In this document: positions 7,136 to 15,200 of the stretch, one piece after another
Numbering within the stretch: position 1 is the first letter of the stretch
How the letters are laid out: each line of letters starts with the position of its first letter
Assembly: GCA_030832095.1 (NCBI GenBank)
Contig: JAURJT010000016.1
Span: 1 to 49,222 of the forward strand
Reading direction: 5' to 3'
Source of the DNA: Gammaproteobacteria bacterium
GTDB taxonomy: Bacteria; Pseudomonadota; Gammaproteobacteria; Burkholderiales; Burkholderiaceae_B
Length of the DNA: 49,222 nt
Notes under the pieces: generated by a model
What the model saw: the letters and a program-made list of their open reading frames with translations, nothing else
Database searches by the model: none
What the model was told of the DNA's origin: nothing
Made by a program: the position numbers and the translations under genes

Positions 7136-8530
7136 CCCCGAGGGTTGATCCCATTGCATGTTGACCCCTGAGACACCAACGGGCCAGTGCAGTCGCCGTG
7201 CAGCACCCCAGTAGGTGTCTTCGATTGCAGGGGCTTGATCTAACTCTGTTTCTGGCGCTAACGCCTGATTATTTTTCTCTGGGTGGTTCAGGGTCTTCAT
7301 GAGCAGTGCGCCCGTTCGCGCAAGTGAGCCACGTGCAATGCTGCCCGTACCTGTTCTGAGGCGTATTTCAAGGCCGCGCAAGGCAGCGGTCGCCAAGATA
7401 TAACCAGTCGCGTGGTCAAGTGCCTGTACTGGTAAAGGCTTTGGCTTAGAGCTGCCCGCGAGTTGTTGCCCCGCGTGCGCAATGCCCATACTCATTTGCA
7501 CTAGGCTATCAAAGCCGCGACGATTTTTCCAGGGGCCAGTAAAGCCGTAAGCGTCTAGAGAGACATCTACTAAGCCTGGTCTGATTGTTTGTCGCTGCTC
7601 GGCATCGAGTCCTAAAGTTGCTAATGCATCGCTGCGATAGCCGTGCACAAGCACGTCGGCCTCGCTCAATAAATTGATCCAACGTTCGCGTTCAGAGGTG
7701 TTGCGTAAATCAAGACGCGTGCAACGTTTACCTAGCGTCATTTCTGGTGCAAGTGTGGGCTCATCCCACCAAGGCGGATCGACACGCAAGACTTCAGCCC
7801 CTAACCCCGCCAGCATACGGGTGGCAGAAGGACCTGCCAACACGCGTGTCATATCAAGCACCTTGAGCCCTTGCAAAGGACGACTGTGGTTGAATGACCA
7901 CAGTGGCTTTGCGATCACCGCGCCAGACTGCCAATGCAATAAGGGTTCGCTCAGGACGGCTTGACCGTGAGGATGTGCTTGCCAGTCTTGCCACGATCGC
8001 ATCGTTGCGGCGCAGCCTCCCTCGGCTAAAACCTTGGCCTCAAGGGCGTCAGCTGGCCAGACAGCTACGGCTCGAGCAATGTCAGCGCGCCCAGAGGGCG
8101 CATTGAGTTTTAACGCACGTAGGGCTGCCGCGCGATGATGTGGAGCGTTGGTATGAAGCCGGATCCAACCGTCACTAGTTTCATAATCACCCATCACAAA
8201 ATCTTCGGCAGACGGGGGCTTCCAACCAATGGGGCGCAACGAGTACGCAAACCAAAAAGAGGCGAGGCGACGGTCGACGGTGACGGTTTTTGTCGAAGCT
8301 GTGGAGACACGCCCCGACACTGAATCAATGGCATCCAGCAAAGAGCTGAGCGCAAGCCCGGCAGCGCCCATAGCAGCGGCTGCCAAATCTGTGACCGCGA
8401 AGACCGAGGGTAGTTCGCCCTCAGCTTTGAATGCCACTCGATTCAACAGGTGTTCGTTGCCCTGTGCTGCATGCCAGATCGCCTTGAGCAACTGCGTGGC
8501 AATCTTGTTTGAGTTCGCGGTGCTCTGCAT
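7100..8530 (-). CDS. CaiB/BaiF family (class III) CoA-transferase
   Basis: 476 residues, slightly longer than the usual 400-odd. The core signature Leu-Lys-Val-Leu-Asp-Met-Thr-Arg-Val-Leu-Ala-Gly-Pro is in the middle, followed by Leu-Gly-Ala-Glu-Val-Leu-Arg-Val-Asp. The Arg-Gly-Phe-Asp-Ser-Leu-Val-Gln segment carries the Asp expected to form the acyl-aspartyl intermediate. The N-terminal 200 residues resemble the degenerate first half of two-domain members. It moves CoA between carboxylic acids; the substrate is not visible. It is convergent with the receptor-permease gene and divergent from the glycosyltransferase, so it stands alone. Confidence 0.85.
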   Translation of the reverse strand: MQSTANSNKIATQLLKAIWHAAQGNEHLLNRVAFKAEGELPSVFAVTDLAAAAMGAAGLALSSLLDAIDSVSGRVSTASTKTVTVDRRLASFWFAYSLRPIGWKPPSAEDFVMGDYETSDGWIRLHTNAPHHRAAALRALKLNAPSGRADIARAVAVWPADALEAKVLAEGGCAATMRSWQDWQAHPHGQAVLSEPLLHWQSGAVIAKPLWSFNHSRPLQGLKVLDMTRVLAGPSATRMLAGLGAEVLRVDPPWWDEPTLAPEMTLGKRCTRLDLRNTSERERWINLLSEADVLVHGYRSDALATLGLDAEQRQTIRPGLVDVSLDAYGFTGPWKNRRGFDSLVQMSMGIAHAGQQLAGSSKPKPLPVQALDHATGYILATAALRGLEIRLRTGTGSIARGSLARTGALLMKTLNHPEKNNQALAPETELDQAPAIEDTYWGAARRLHWPVGVSGVNMQWDQPSGPLGSSEATWKR

Positions 8531-8645
8531 AGTGTGTGGTGCCTGATCTGTATCAAGGTTGAGAAAGGCGAGATGTATGAAAACGGTGTTGACGGCAGAG
8601 TCTTCACTAGAGCCTTCACTATAGAACTACTGGTATCATTTGAAA

Positions 8646-8660
8646 TAATAACAATTCTCA
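8646..8660. promoter_or_regulatory. Candidate Fur box between divergent genes
   Basis: On the minus strand TGAGAATTGTTATTA matches the 7-1-7 Fur core TGATAAT-n-ATTATCA at 11 of 14 positions. It lies between the divergent CoA-transferase (start 8530) and glycosyltransferase (start 8727) genes. Neither has an obvious tie to iron, so this is a weak call. Confidence 0.3.
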
Positions 8661-8726
8661 TTTAACGGCCAGCGTTCGGGCGTATCTTGCCGCATTCATC
8701 ACCTATCGAGTTGCGTTAGCCTTATT

Positions 8727-9794
8727 GTGAAAAACGTCATTGTTTTTATCCGCAGTATGCAGTTTTTAGGCACACAAATCGTGTCTTATCCGCTGCTCTA
8801 TCAAATTAAACAGTTTTGGCCCGCGTGCCATCTGCGGGTTGTCGCACAAGACGCCGTGAGTCAGCACTATCTGACCTTGCCGTGGGTCGACGCGTTTACG
8901 CAGGCAGACAAGTTACCTGAAGTGTATCGGGCGATGGACGGCAGCGCAGATCTGGTGATCGCCTTGCACTTTGCTAGCGAAAAATACGGGATCGCCGCCT
9001 TGCTTAAACGGCCTAAGTTTCGGCTTGGTTTTAAAAATAAACGCGTCACTGATTTTGTCTGGACGCACTCACACCGTAAAGACTTTTCTGAATACATGGG
9101 GCTCGCCAATCTGCGTGTGTTGGCCGCCTTAAAAGACTTCGATCCTGCTCAAGCGGCGCGACAGTGCGTACAAGCGTTGGCTGCTATTGAAGGCCAGACA
9201 TCAATCGTTGGTTCGTCTGAACTCGCACACGCGAACGATGCGTCTGATAGTCGTTCACGACTCAGCGAGCCAAGCGCTCACCCACCTAGCGCTGGTGACG
9301 CAAATGCCCCGCAGATAGTCTTAATGCCAGGGGGTGGTGCCGGTGATTACAAACGCTGGCCGATCGAGCATTATGTTGCGCTGGCTGACTTACTGAAGCC
9401 GACGCTCATGCCTCAAGCCAGTTTTTGTTTTGTGATGGGGCCAGACGAAGCCGAGCAATATCGCTGGTTGCAAAGCCTCGGGCGCAGCGATTTTGTGTAT
9501 CTCATGACTCGGCCTTTATCCGAAATTGCCAAAGCGGTGATGGGTGCCAAACTTGTGGTTGCAAATGATTGCGGCCCGTCGCATTTAGCGCAATTTGCGG
9601 GTGTGCCTTACGTAGGCGTTTTTCATGAAAGTAATCGCGAATGGTTTTGGGCACGTAAAACAAGTGCTGATGTGCTGCCGCAAGATGGCACCTGCGAGAT
9701 TAAAAACGTGACACCCGAGCAAGTACTTGGCGCTTGCCAACAGGTGTTGAGTCTTGCGGTCTCGAACGACTCCTACAGCCTCTCTGAGGGCTGA
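8727..9794 (+). CDS. Glycosyltransferase family 9 (heptosyltransferase-like)
   Basis: 355 residues from a GTG start, which places the first beta strand at the N-terminus as is normal for this family. GT-B fold: the C-terminal half has Pro-Gly-Gly-Gly-Ala-Gly-Asp-Tyr-Lys-Arg-Trp-Pro (donor site loop) and Ala-Asn-Asp-Cys-Gly-Pro-Ser-His-Leu-Ala-Gln, the conserved GT9 nucleotide-sugar motif. Family members add heptose or related sugars to lipopolysaccharide core. An Ala/Ser-rich insertion of about 35 residues (roughly 160-195) separates the two lobes. No other LPS genes are nearby, so the acceptor is unknown. Confidence 0.85.
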   Translation: MKNVIVFIRSMQFLGTQIVSYPLLYQIKQFWPACHLRVVAQDAVSQHYLTLPWVDAFTQADKLPEVYRAMDGSADLVIALHFASEKYGIAALLKRPKFRLGFKNKRVTDFVWTHSHRKDFSEYMGLANLRVLAALKDFDPAQAARQCVQALAAIEGQTSIVGSSELAHANDASDSRSRLSEPSAHPPSAGDANAPQIVLMPGGGAGDYKRWPIEHYVALADLLKPTLMPQASFCFVMGPDEAEQYRWLQSLGRSDFVYLMTRPLSEIAKAVMGAKLVVANDCGPSHLAQFAGVPYVGVFHESNREWFWARKTSADVLPQDGTCEIKNVTPEQVLGACQQVLSLAVSNDSYSLSEG

Positions 9795-9980
9795 TTCACC
9801 CGCGTAGTCGCGCGTGCACAACGCGCCTAAGAAAAAGTCAGTAGGCTCTAGTGTTTGGTTGCGCAGAACAGATGCCAAACGCACCAAAGTGTCGTATAAA
9901 GAGTAGGTAGTCAATATAAGACGCAAAAACGAATCACGAGACAACGCGCGCTCAAAGACTTGATCTTTGTCAGGAACCCG

Positions 9981-11723
9981 ATGAATACGCCTAAACCCAT
10001 TCCTACCCCCTTGACTGTTACAGGGCTCAATGTGCACGAGTCAGTGGGGCACGCGATCGTACGCGCCCTCAAGCGGCATGGTGTTGAATGCACCTTTGGC
10101 CAAAGTCTGCCCACCATGTTTCAGTTATCTGCTGAGGCAGGCGGCATCAAGCAGATTGTGTATAGCACCGAGAACGCCGGTGGTTATATGGCTGATGCGT
10201 ATGCTAGGCTGACCGGTAAGCCAGGTATTGTCACCGCTCAAAATGGCCCAGCAGCAGCGTTGTTGGTCGCACCGCTTGCCGAGGCGTTAAAGGCATCCAT
10301 CCCTGTGATTGCTTTGGTACAGGATGTGAGTCGTTTGCAAACCGATAAAAATGCGTTTCAAGATTTAGATCACATTGGCATGTTTAGCGCAGTCTCAAAA
10401 TGGGTGCGTCGCGTCAACGAACCCAGCCGCGTCGATGATTACATTGATCAGGCTTTTACGCTGGCGTGTTCAGGGCGCCCAGGGCCCGTGGTGTTGTTGT
10501 TTCCGAGTGATCTGTTGACTGAGCCTTTGGTGCCTTCAACGCGTACAGCGTGTCTGGGGCAGTATCCCCTAGACCCAACGGTTGCTTCACCCGATGCAGT
10601 GCGCCATGCCGCTGAATTGCTAGCAAAAGCCGAGCGTCCTCTTGTGATCGCCGGGGGCGGTGTGCATCTGTCGCACGGCCACGCCGCACTGACGCGCCTG
10701 ATGGATGAAGGACACTTGCCGGTGGCCACTACCGTGATGGGTAAGGGTACGGTTGATGAGCGTCATGCACTTGCCGTAGGTGTGGTTGGCTATTTTATGG
10801 GGCCAAACGGTGCTACGCGCTATCAACGCAAGCTAGTCACCGAAGCCGATGTGATTCTGTTGGTGGGTAACCGTACCAATCAAAACGGCACTGATTCGTG
10901 GCAGTTGTATCCAAAAAATGCACATTACATTCATCTGGATATCGACGGCACTGAAGTGGGTCGCAATTACGAGGCAACGCGTTTGGTGGGCGATGCAGGG
11001 TTGACGCTCGATGCGTTGGCCGAAGCTCTTGGCAAACTTGATCTAGCAAAACGTCGCGCTCAGCGACCCGCACTCGAGGCAAATATTCAAGCCGCGCGTG
11101 ACACCTATTTAAAAGAATCAGCGCCTATGCGTTTGTCAGCACAGGCACCCATTCGTCCAGAGCGCGTCATGCACGAGTTGCAAAAACGCCTGACTGGCGA
11201 TACGGTGATGGTGGCGGATGCCAGCTACTCATCGATTTGGATTTCAAATTGTTTAACCTCGGTCAAAAGCGGCATGCGCTTTATTACGCCCCGTGGGTTG
11301 GCGGGCTTGGGCTGGGGCTTTCCGATGGCGTTGGGTGCCAAAGTTGCACGCCCGCAATCAGAGGTGTATTGCCTGGCGGGTGATGGTGGGTTTGGACACG
11401 TCTGGTCAGAGCTAGAGACTGCACGCCGCATGGGCTTGAAGGTGACGCTCATTGTTTTAAATAATGGGATTTTGGGATACCAAAAACACGCCGAAAACGT
11501 GAAGTTCGGTGCTCACACCAGTGCGGTCGATTTTTATCCTGTGGATCATGCTGCGATCGCGCGCAACTGCGGCTGTAACGGCATCCGTGTCACAGACCCC
11601 GAGCAACTGAATCAAGCGCTTGACGCTGCTCGTGCAAGCGATGTCACCACACTCATTGAAGTGATGACCGATGAAAACGCCTTCCCCCCCATCACAGCTT
11701 ATACGGCGGCCTTAGAAGCATGA
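9981..11723 (+). CDS. Thiamine diphosphate-dependent enzyme, acetolactate synthase large-subunit-like
   Basis: 580 residues from the ATG at 9981, chosen because AGGA lies 5 bases upstream; a TTG at 9960 would add seven residues. Three-domain ThDP fold: the N-terminal Pyr domain with the catalytic Glu near residue 64 (Ser-Thr-Glu-Asn), a central Rossmann-like domain, and the C-terminal PP domain with Gly-Asp-Gly...Asn-Asn for Mg-ThDP. Members include acetolactate synthase, glyoxylate carboligase and several decarboxylases. The FAD-type contacts and small subunit of true IlvBN are not evident here. It is the first gene of an operon with an SDR (ATGA overlap) and a Bug receptor, so a catabolic role on an imported organic acid is more likely than branched amino acid synthesis. 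Confidence 0.85.
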   Translation: MNTPKPIPTPLTVTGLNVHESVGHAIVRALKRHGVECTFGQSLPTMFQLSAEAGGIKQIVYSTENAGGYMADAYARLTGKPGIVTAQNGPAAALLVAPLAEALKASIPVIALVQDVSRLQTDKNAFQDLDHIGMFSAVSKWVRRVNEPSRVDDYIDQAFTLACSGRPGPVVLLFPSDLLTEPLVPSTRTACLGQYPLDPTVASPDAVRHAAELLAKAERPLVIAGGGVHLSHGHAALTRLMDEGHLPVATTVMGKGTVDERHALAVGVVGYFMGPNGATRYQRKLVTEADVILLVGNRTNQNGTDSWQLYPKNAHYIHLDIDGTEVGRNYEATRLVGDAGLTLDALAEALGKLDLAKRRAQRPALEANIQAARDTYLKESAPMRLSAQAPIRPERVMHELQKRLTGDTVMVADASYSSIWISNCLTSVKSGMRFITPRGLAGLGWGFPMALGAKVARPQSEVYCLAGDGGFGHVWSELETARRMGLKVTLIVLNNGILGYQKHAENVKFGAHTSAVDFYPVDHAAIARNCGCNGIRVTDPEQLNQALDAARASDVTTLIEVMTDENAFPPITAYTAALEA

Positions 11724-12466
11724 ACAAGAAAATAGCGTTAGTCACGGGTGCCGCAAAAGGCATTGGGTTGGGCACTAGCCAAGCATTGATTGCTGAAGGT
11801 CGGTTTGTCGTGATGGTTGATCGCTTGCCGATCGATCTTGAACAACTGGGTATTACCGATGAGCAGGCGATTGCCTTTCAGGCAGACGTGACTGACATGG
11901 CCTTTATGACGCGTTTGCACGGGCAGATCAAGCAGCGCTTTGGTACCGTGTCTATTCTGGTCAATAACGCGGGGATTTCGCCTAAGCGTGCCGATGGCCT
12001 ATCTAACGGTATCCTTGACGTCACCATACAAGAGTGGTCAAAGGTGCTGCTCGTGAATTTGACGACGGTCATGCAGATCACGCAGTTATTTTTACCCGAC
12101 ATGAAAGCGCAAGGCTTTGGCCGTATCGTCAGTGTGTCGTCTTTAGCTGGGCGCAGTAAATCTGTTGTGGCTGGCCCAAGCTACATGGCCTCAAAGGCGG
12201 GCATTCTTGGGCTGATGCGTGCGATCGCTTCAGAGATGGGCCCCTTTGGTGTCACCGCGAACTGTGTGGCACCCGGTCGTATCTTGACTGAGATGGCGAT
12301 GCAGGCGGGCGAAGCGGTGAACCAACGCTACGCAGAGCAAATCCCAGTCAGGCGCTTAGGCACTGCAGACGAAGTGGGTGCCTCAATTGCCTTTTTGTGT
12401 GCAGACAGTAGCGGCTTTATCAACGGGGCGACCATAGATATTAATGGTGGTTTCTTTATGTCGTGA
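11720..12466 (+). CDS. Short-chain dehydrogenase/reductase
   Basis: 248 residues, classical SDR. The cofactor loop Thr-Gly-x3-Gly-Ile-Gly is at residues 9-16, Asn-Asn-Ala-Gly at about 87, the catalytic Ser in Val-Ser-Ser-Leu-Ala-Gly near 142, and Tyr155-x3-Lys159. Its start overlaps the stop of the ThDP enzyme (ATGA), so translation is coupled and the two probably act in one pathway: the ThDP enzyme would make a keto or hydroxyketo product for this oxidoreductase. Closest in look to FabG-like and sugar or polyol dehydrogenases; the substrate is not known. Confidence 0.93.
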   Translation: MNKKIALVTGAAKGIGLGTSQALIAEGRFVVMVDRLPIDLEQLGITDEQAIAFQADVTDMAFMTRLHGQIKQRFGTVSILVNNAGISPKRADGLSNGILDVTIQEWSKVLLVNLTTVMQITQLFLPDMKAQGFGRIVSVSSLAGRSKSVVAGPSYMASKAGILGLMRAIASEMGPFGVTANCVAPGRILTEMAMQAGEAVNQRYAEQIPVRRLGTADEVGASIAFLCADSSGFINGATIDINGGFFMS

Positions 12467-12510
12467 TCTTCAATCGGCCACTCTATTACTTAAAACTACA
12501 GGAGACAAAA

Positions 12511-13482
12511 ATGAAAAATATCATCAGTCGTAAATGGTTTGGTTTTGCAGCCTTGTTAGGCTGTTCGGTTTTAACGTCGTCGGTTGTTGCGCAAAGTTTT
12601 CCGGCGCACGAAGTGAACATGATCGTGAACTATGGTGCTGGTGGCACGACCGACGTGGCTACTCGCGCGTTGGCGCAAACGATGGAAAAGATTTTAGGTA
12701 AGTCGATCGTGGTGCAAAACAAACCTGGTGCCTTGGGTACCTTGACCCCCGCCTACATCGCACGTCAAAAACCTGATGGCTATCAAGTCGGTGTCGTCAC
12801 CTATTCAACAGTTGCGATCATGCCGCACTTGATGGACTTGACCTACACCATGAAAGATTTTGAATTTGTGGCCGGGTTTGGTCGCTTTCGTTATGGGATT
12901 GCGGTGAATGCCGATTCGCCCTACCAAACGCTTGATGAGCTGATCGCTGCGGCAAAAGAAGGTAAGGGTTTGTTTTTTGGCACAACCTCAGCGCCTAACA
13001 ACCTTGCGATCTTTGAGTTGACGCGTTTAGCGGGTGCAAAGTTTGAACATATTTCGTACAAATCTGGTGGCGAAGCGGTGACCGCACTGTTAAGCAAAAA
13101 CGTGCAGGTGATTGTGCAAAATCCGCCTGATCTCATTCCTCATATTAAGGCCGGTAAGTTGCGCATGTTGGCATCTGCCAGCCCGATGCGGTGGCCTGAG
13201 TTTCCTGAGATCAAGACGATTAAAGAGCAAGGCTTTGACATCGAAATCGATTCGTGGCTGGGCTTAGCTGTGCCTAAAGGCACCCCGGCTGCGATTGTGA
13301 AGGTGCTTGAAGATGCCACGCTCAAGTCGATGAGCGACCCCGCATTAAGCGCCCGGATGACGCAAATGGGGGTTGACCCAGCCTCCCTGTCGGCCAAGCA
13401 ATATTTGGATATTTTAGAAAAGGGCTATATCGAGATGGGTCGCGCTATCAAGGCAGCCAAGATCCCCCGCATCTCGGGCTAA
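12511..13482 (+). CDS. Bug family periplasmic receptor (tripartite tricarboxylate type), co-operonic with ThDP enzyme and SDR
   Basis: 323 residues from the ATG at 12511, which has GGAGA 5 bases before it and opens a good signal peptide (about 27 residues, cleaved after Val-Val-Ala). The mature protein begins Gln-Ser-Phe-Pro-Ala and has the Bug landmarks: Gly-Ala-Gly-Gly-Thr-Thr-Asp near the N-terminus, Val-Gln-Asn-Lys-Pro-Gly-Ala and Lys-Pro-Asp-Gly-Tyr. Bug proteins bind carboxylic acids, amides or aromatic acids. It sits 44 bases after the SDR in the same direction, suggesting it captures the substrate of that pathway. No TctA/TctB membrane genes are adjacent. Confidence 0.92.
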   Translation: MKNIISRKWFGFAALLGCSVLTSSVVAQSFPAHEVNMIVNYGAGGTTDVATRALAQTMEKILGKSIVVQNKPGALGTLTPAYIARQKPDGYQVGVVTYSTVAIMPHLMDLTYTMKDFEFVAGFGRFRYGIAVNADSPYQTLDELIAAAKEGKGLFFGTTSAPNNLAIFELTRLAGAKFEHISYKSGGEAVTALLSKNVQVIVQNPPDLIPHIKAGKLRMLASASPMRWPEFPEIKTIKEQGFDIEIDSWLGLAVPKGTPAAIVKVLEDATLKSMSDPALSARMTQMGVDPASLSAKQYLDILEKGYIEMGRAIKAAKIPRISG

Positions 13483-13490
13483 AAAACTGC

Positions 13491-13496
13491 TATACT
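13491..13496 (+). promoter_or_regulatory. Probable -10 element of the tRNA-Arg gene
   Basis: TATACT lies 18 bases before the mature tRNA 5' end, just past the stop of the preceding receptor gene. No good -35 hexamer is seen 16-18 bases upstream, so the promoter assignment is tentative. Confidence 0.35.
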
Positions 13497-13514
13497 CTTG
13501 GTCTTGTCTTAAAG

Positions 13515-13591
13515 GCGCCCGTAGCTCAGATGGATAGAGTACCTGGCTACGAACCAGGGGGTCGTAGGTTCGAATCCTGCCGGGCGCACCA
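13515..13591 (+). tRNA. tRNA-Arg (anticodon ACG)
   Basis: 77 bases including an encoded CCA. Acceptor stem GCGCCCG pairs with CGGGCGC, discriminator A. The D arm contains AGCTCAG...GGATAGAGT, the anticodon arm CCTGG-CTACGAA-CCAGG gives anticodon ACG (wobble A likely edited to inosine by TadA), and the T arm has GGTTCGAATCC. It reads CGU/CGC/CGA arginine codons. A terminator follows within 10 bases, so it is a single-gene transcript. Confidence 0.98.
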
Positions 13592-13599
13592 GCATTATC

Positions 13600-13634
13600 A
13601 AAGGGTTACAGATTTCGGTCTGTAGCCCTTTTTC
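13600..13634 (+). terminator. Rho-independent terminator of tRNA-Arg
   Basis: The stem AAAGGGTTACAGA pairs with TCTGTAGCCCTTT (one G-T pair) around a short TTTCGG loop and runs into a T tract. Confidence 0.85.
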
Positions 13635-14040
13635 GTGGGCGGTCGCAGGCGGTACACCTCGTACGATGTTGATGGTTAGCGTTCTTGTGTGGTTCTGTGT
13701 CTTTCGCGGCGAGTTTTGGCTTGATCAGTCGGGGCTAGGCGATCCGGTTAGAGTAGATAATCTAGTACATTTTATAACTCAATCTGCTACATCATTAAAA
13801 CAAGATCCGTCGATAATTGCATGCTTCGTTCATAGCGCTGGTGCCTATTCAACACTGCCCACTCAGTCTCATAAATTACTCGTTTTTTTAAATATCTAAA
13901 ATTGCAAAAAAAAATGTATCTTTGCGATTTTTGACATCACTGGGCGCCTTCAAACCGCCTACTCTGTAATCCCTTAGCCAAAAGTTGCCACGCAGGTGCA
14001 TGGCAGCGGCCAAGCGATTGCCTAAGAGCCGATACACCCC
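13635..14040. other. Gene-poor AT-rich region after the tRNA
   Basis: About 400 bases between the tRNA terminator and the cyclase gene. A 77-codon open frame on the plus strand (13666-13899) has no recognisable domain, no ribosome site and unremarkable composition; I do not call it a gene. Bases 13750-13935 are clearly richer in A and T than the surroundings. No integrase, no repeated tRNA 3' end and no insertion sequence are visible. The promoter of the downstream cyclase should lie here; a TTGACA is present at 13931-13936 but without a convincing -10 partner. Confidence 0.5.
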
Positions 14041-15132
14041 ATGACGAGCCCCGCCGAAGTCGCATCTAAACCAATCATTTTGGTAGTTGACGACACCCCC
14101 GACAACTTATCTTTGATCGCTGGTTTGTTTAAAGAGTTTTACACGGTCAAAATTGCCAATAGTGGTGAAAAAGCCTTAAAGATCGCGCAAAGCGAAAGCA
14201 AACCGGCGTTGATCTTGCTGGATGTGATGATGCCAAACATGGATGGCTACGAGGTAATCGGTCGTTTAAAAGCCGACAGCGCAACGCGCGATATCCCAGT
14301 GATTTTTTTGACCGCCAAAACAGACATCGAAGACGAGGCAAAAGGCTTAGAACTCGGAGCGGTGGATTACATCACCAAACCGATTAGCCCGCCTGTTGTC
14401 TTGGCGCGTGTGAAAAATCATTTGATCTTAAAGGCGGCAAAGGATGCGATCGAGAGCAATCGGAAAATTCTTGAAGATGAAAAAAAGCTCTTAGAGATTG
14501 AGCAGCTCAAAACTGAAAAGTTGATGCTCAATATTTTGCCTAAGCCCATTGCTGATCGTTTAAAGCGAGGCGAAAAAAATATCTCTGGGGCGTATCCAGA
14601 GGTGACGATTTTATTTGCTGATCTGGTGGGGTTTACGGCGATGTCGAGTCAGCTGCGTGCGGCAGAGCTCGTGAGTTTGCTCAACGATCTGTTTACGCGC
14701 TTTGATCGGCGTGCAGAAGAGCTAGGCGTTGAAAAAATTAAGACGATTGGTGATGCGTACATGCTGGCGGGCGGCATCCCTATCCCGCGTGGTGATCATG
14801 CCGAGATTACCGCCGAGATGGCCCTTGGCATGTTCGAAGATTTGAACGCCTTCAATCGAGAGCGTGGTAAAGAGTTAAAGATGCGGGTGGGGTTGAACTC
14901 GGGCCCCGTGGTGGCTGGCGTGATTGGCTTTACAAAGTTCTCGTACGACTTGTGGGGCAGCACGGTCAATACCGCAAGTCGCATGGAGTCCACTGCAGCT
15001 CCAGGCACCATCCAGATCTCGGCGATGACGCATGAGCTGCTGCAAGACAATTATATTTTTTCAAAAAATGGCTTAATTCAGTGTAAGGGCTTGGGCGAAA
15101 TCGAAGCCTATGCCTTAGTGGGAAAGCGCTGA
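14041..15132 (+). CDS. Response regulator fused to class III adenylate cyclase
   Basis: 363 residues. The receiver domain (about 10-130) has Asp-Asp at 17-18, the phosphoacceptor Asp61 in Leu-Leu-Asp-Val-Met-Met-Pro, Thr91 and Lys113. A charged helical linker (about 130-175) resembles a signalling coiled coil. The cyclase domain (about 185-360) has metal ligands Asp194 and Asp238, the purine-selecting pair Lys234 and Asp303 typical of adenylate rather than guanylate cyclases, and transition-state Asn310 and Arg314. All catalytic residues are present, so it should make cAMP under control of phosphorylation. No histidine kinase is adjacent. No ribosome site is evident before the ATG. Cytosolic; no membrane segments. 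Confidence 0.93.
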   Translation: MTSPAEVASKPIILVVDDTPDNLSLIAGLFKEFYTVKIANSGEKALKIAQSESKPALILLDVMMPNMDGYEVIGRLKADSATRDIPVIFLTAKTDIEDEAKGLELGAVDYITKPISPPVVLARVKNHLILKAAKDAIESNRKILEDEKKLLEIEQLKTEKLMLNILPKPIADRLKRGEKNISGAYPEVTILFADLVGFTAMSSQLRAAELVSLLNDLFTRFDRRAEELGVEKIKTIGDAYMLAGGIPIPRGDHAEITAEMALGMFEDLNAFNRERGKELKMRVGLNSGPVVAGVIGFTKFSYDLWGSTVNTASRMESTAAPGTIQISAMTHELLQDNYIFSKNGLIQCKGLGEIEAYALVGKR

Positions 15133-15200
15133 GTCGACACACATACCTCTGCCGCGGCTGAATAAGCTCTGGCAGAGAAGGGCGCAACTTTACTTTCTGA

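Noticed and set aside
9585..10037. 150-codon minus-strand frame spanning the gap between the glycosyltransferase and the ThDP enzyme
   Set aside because: Overlaps both coding ends; no family or ribosome site.
13666..13899. 77-codon plus-strand frame after the tRNA
   Set aside because: No ribosome site, no domain and poor codon pattern in an AT-rich gap; left as an unassigned stretch.
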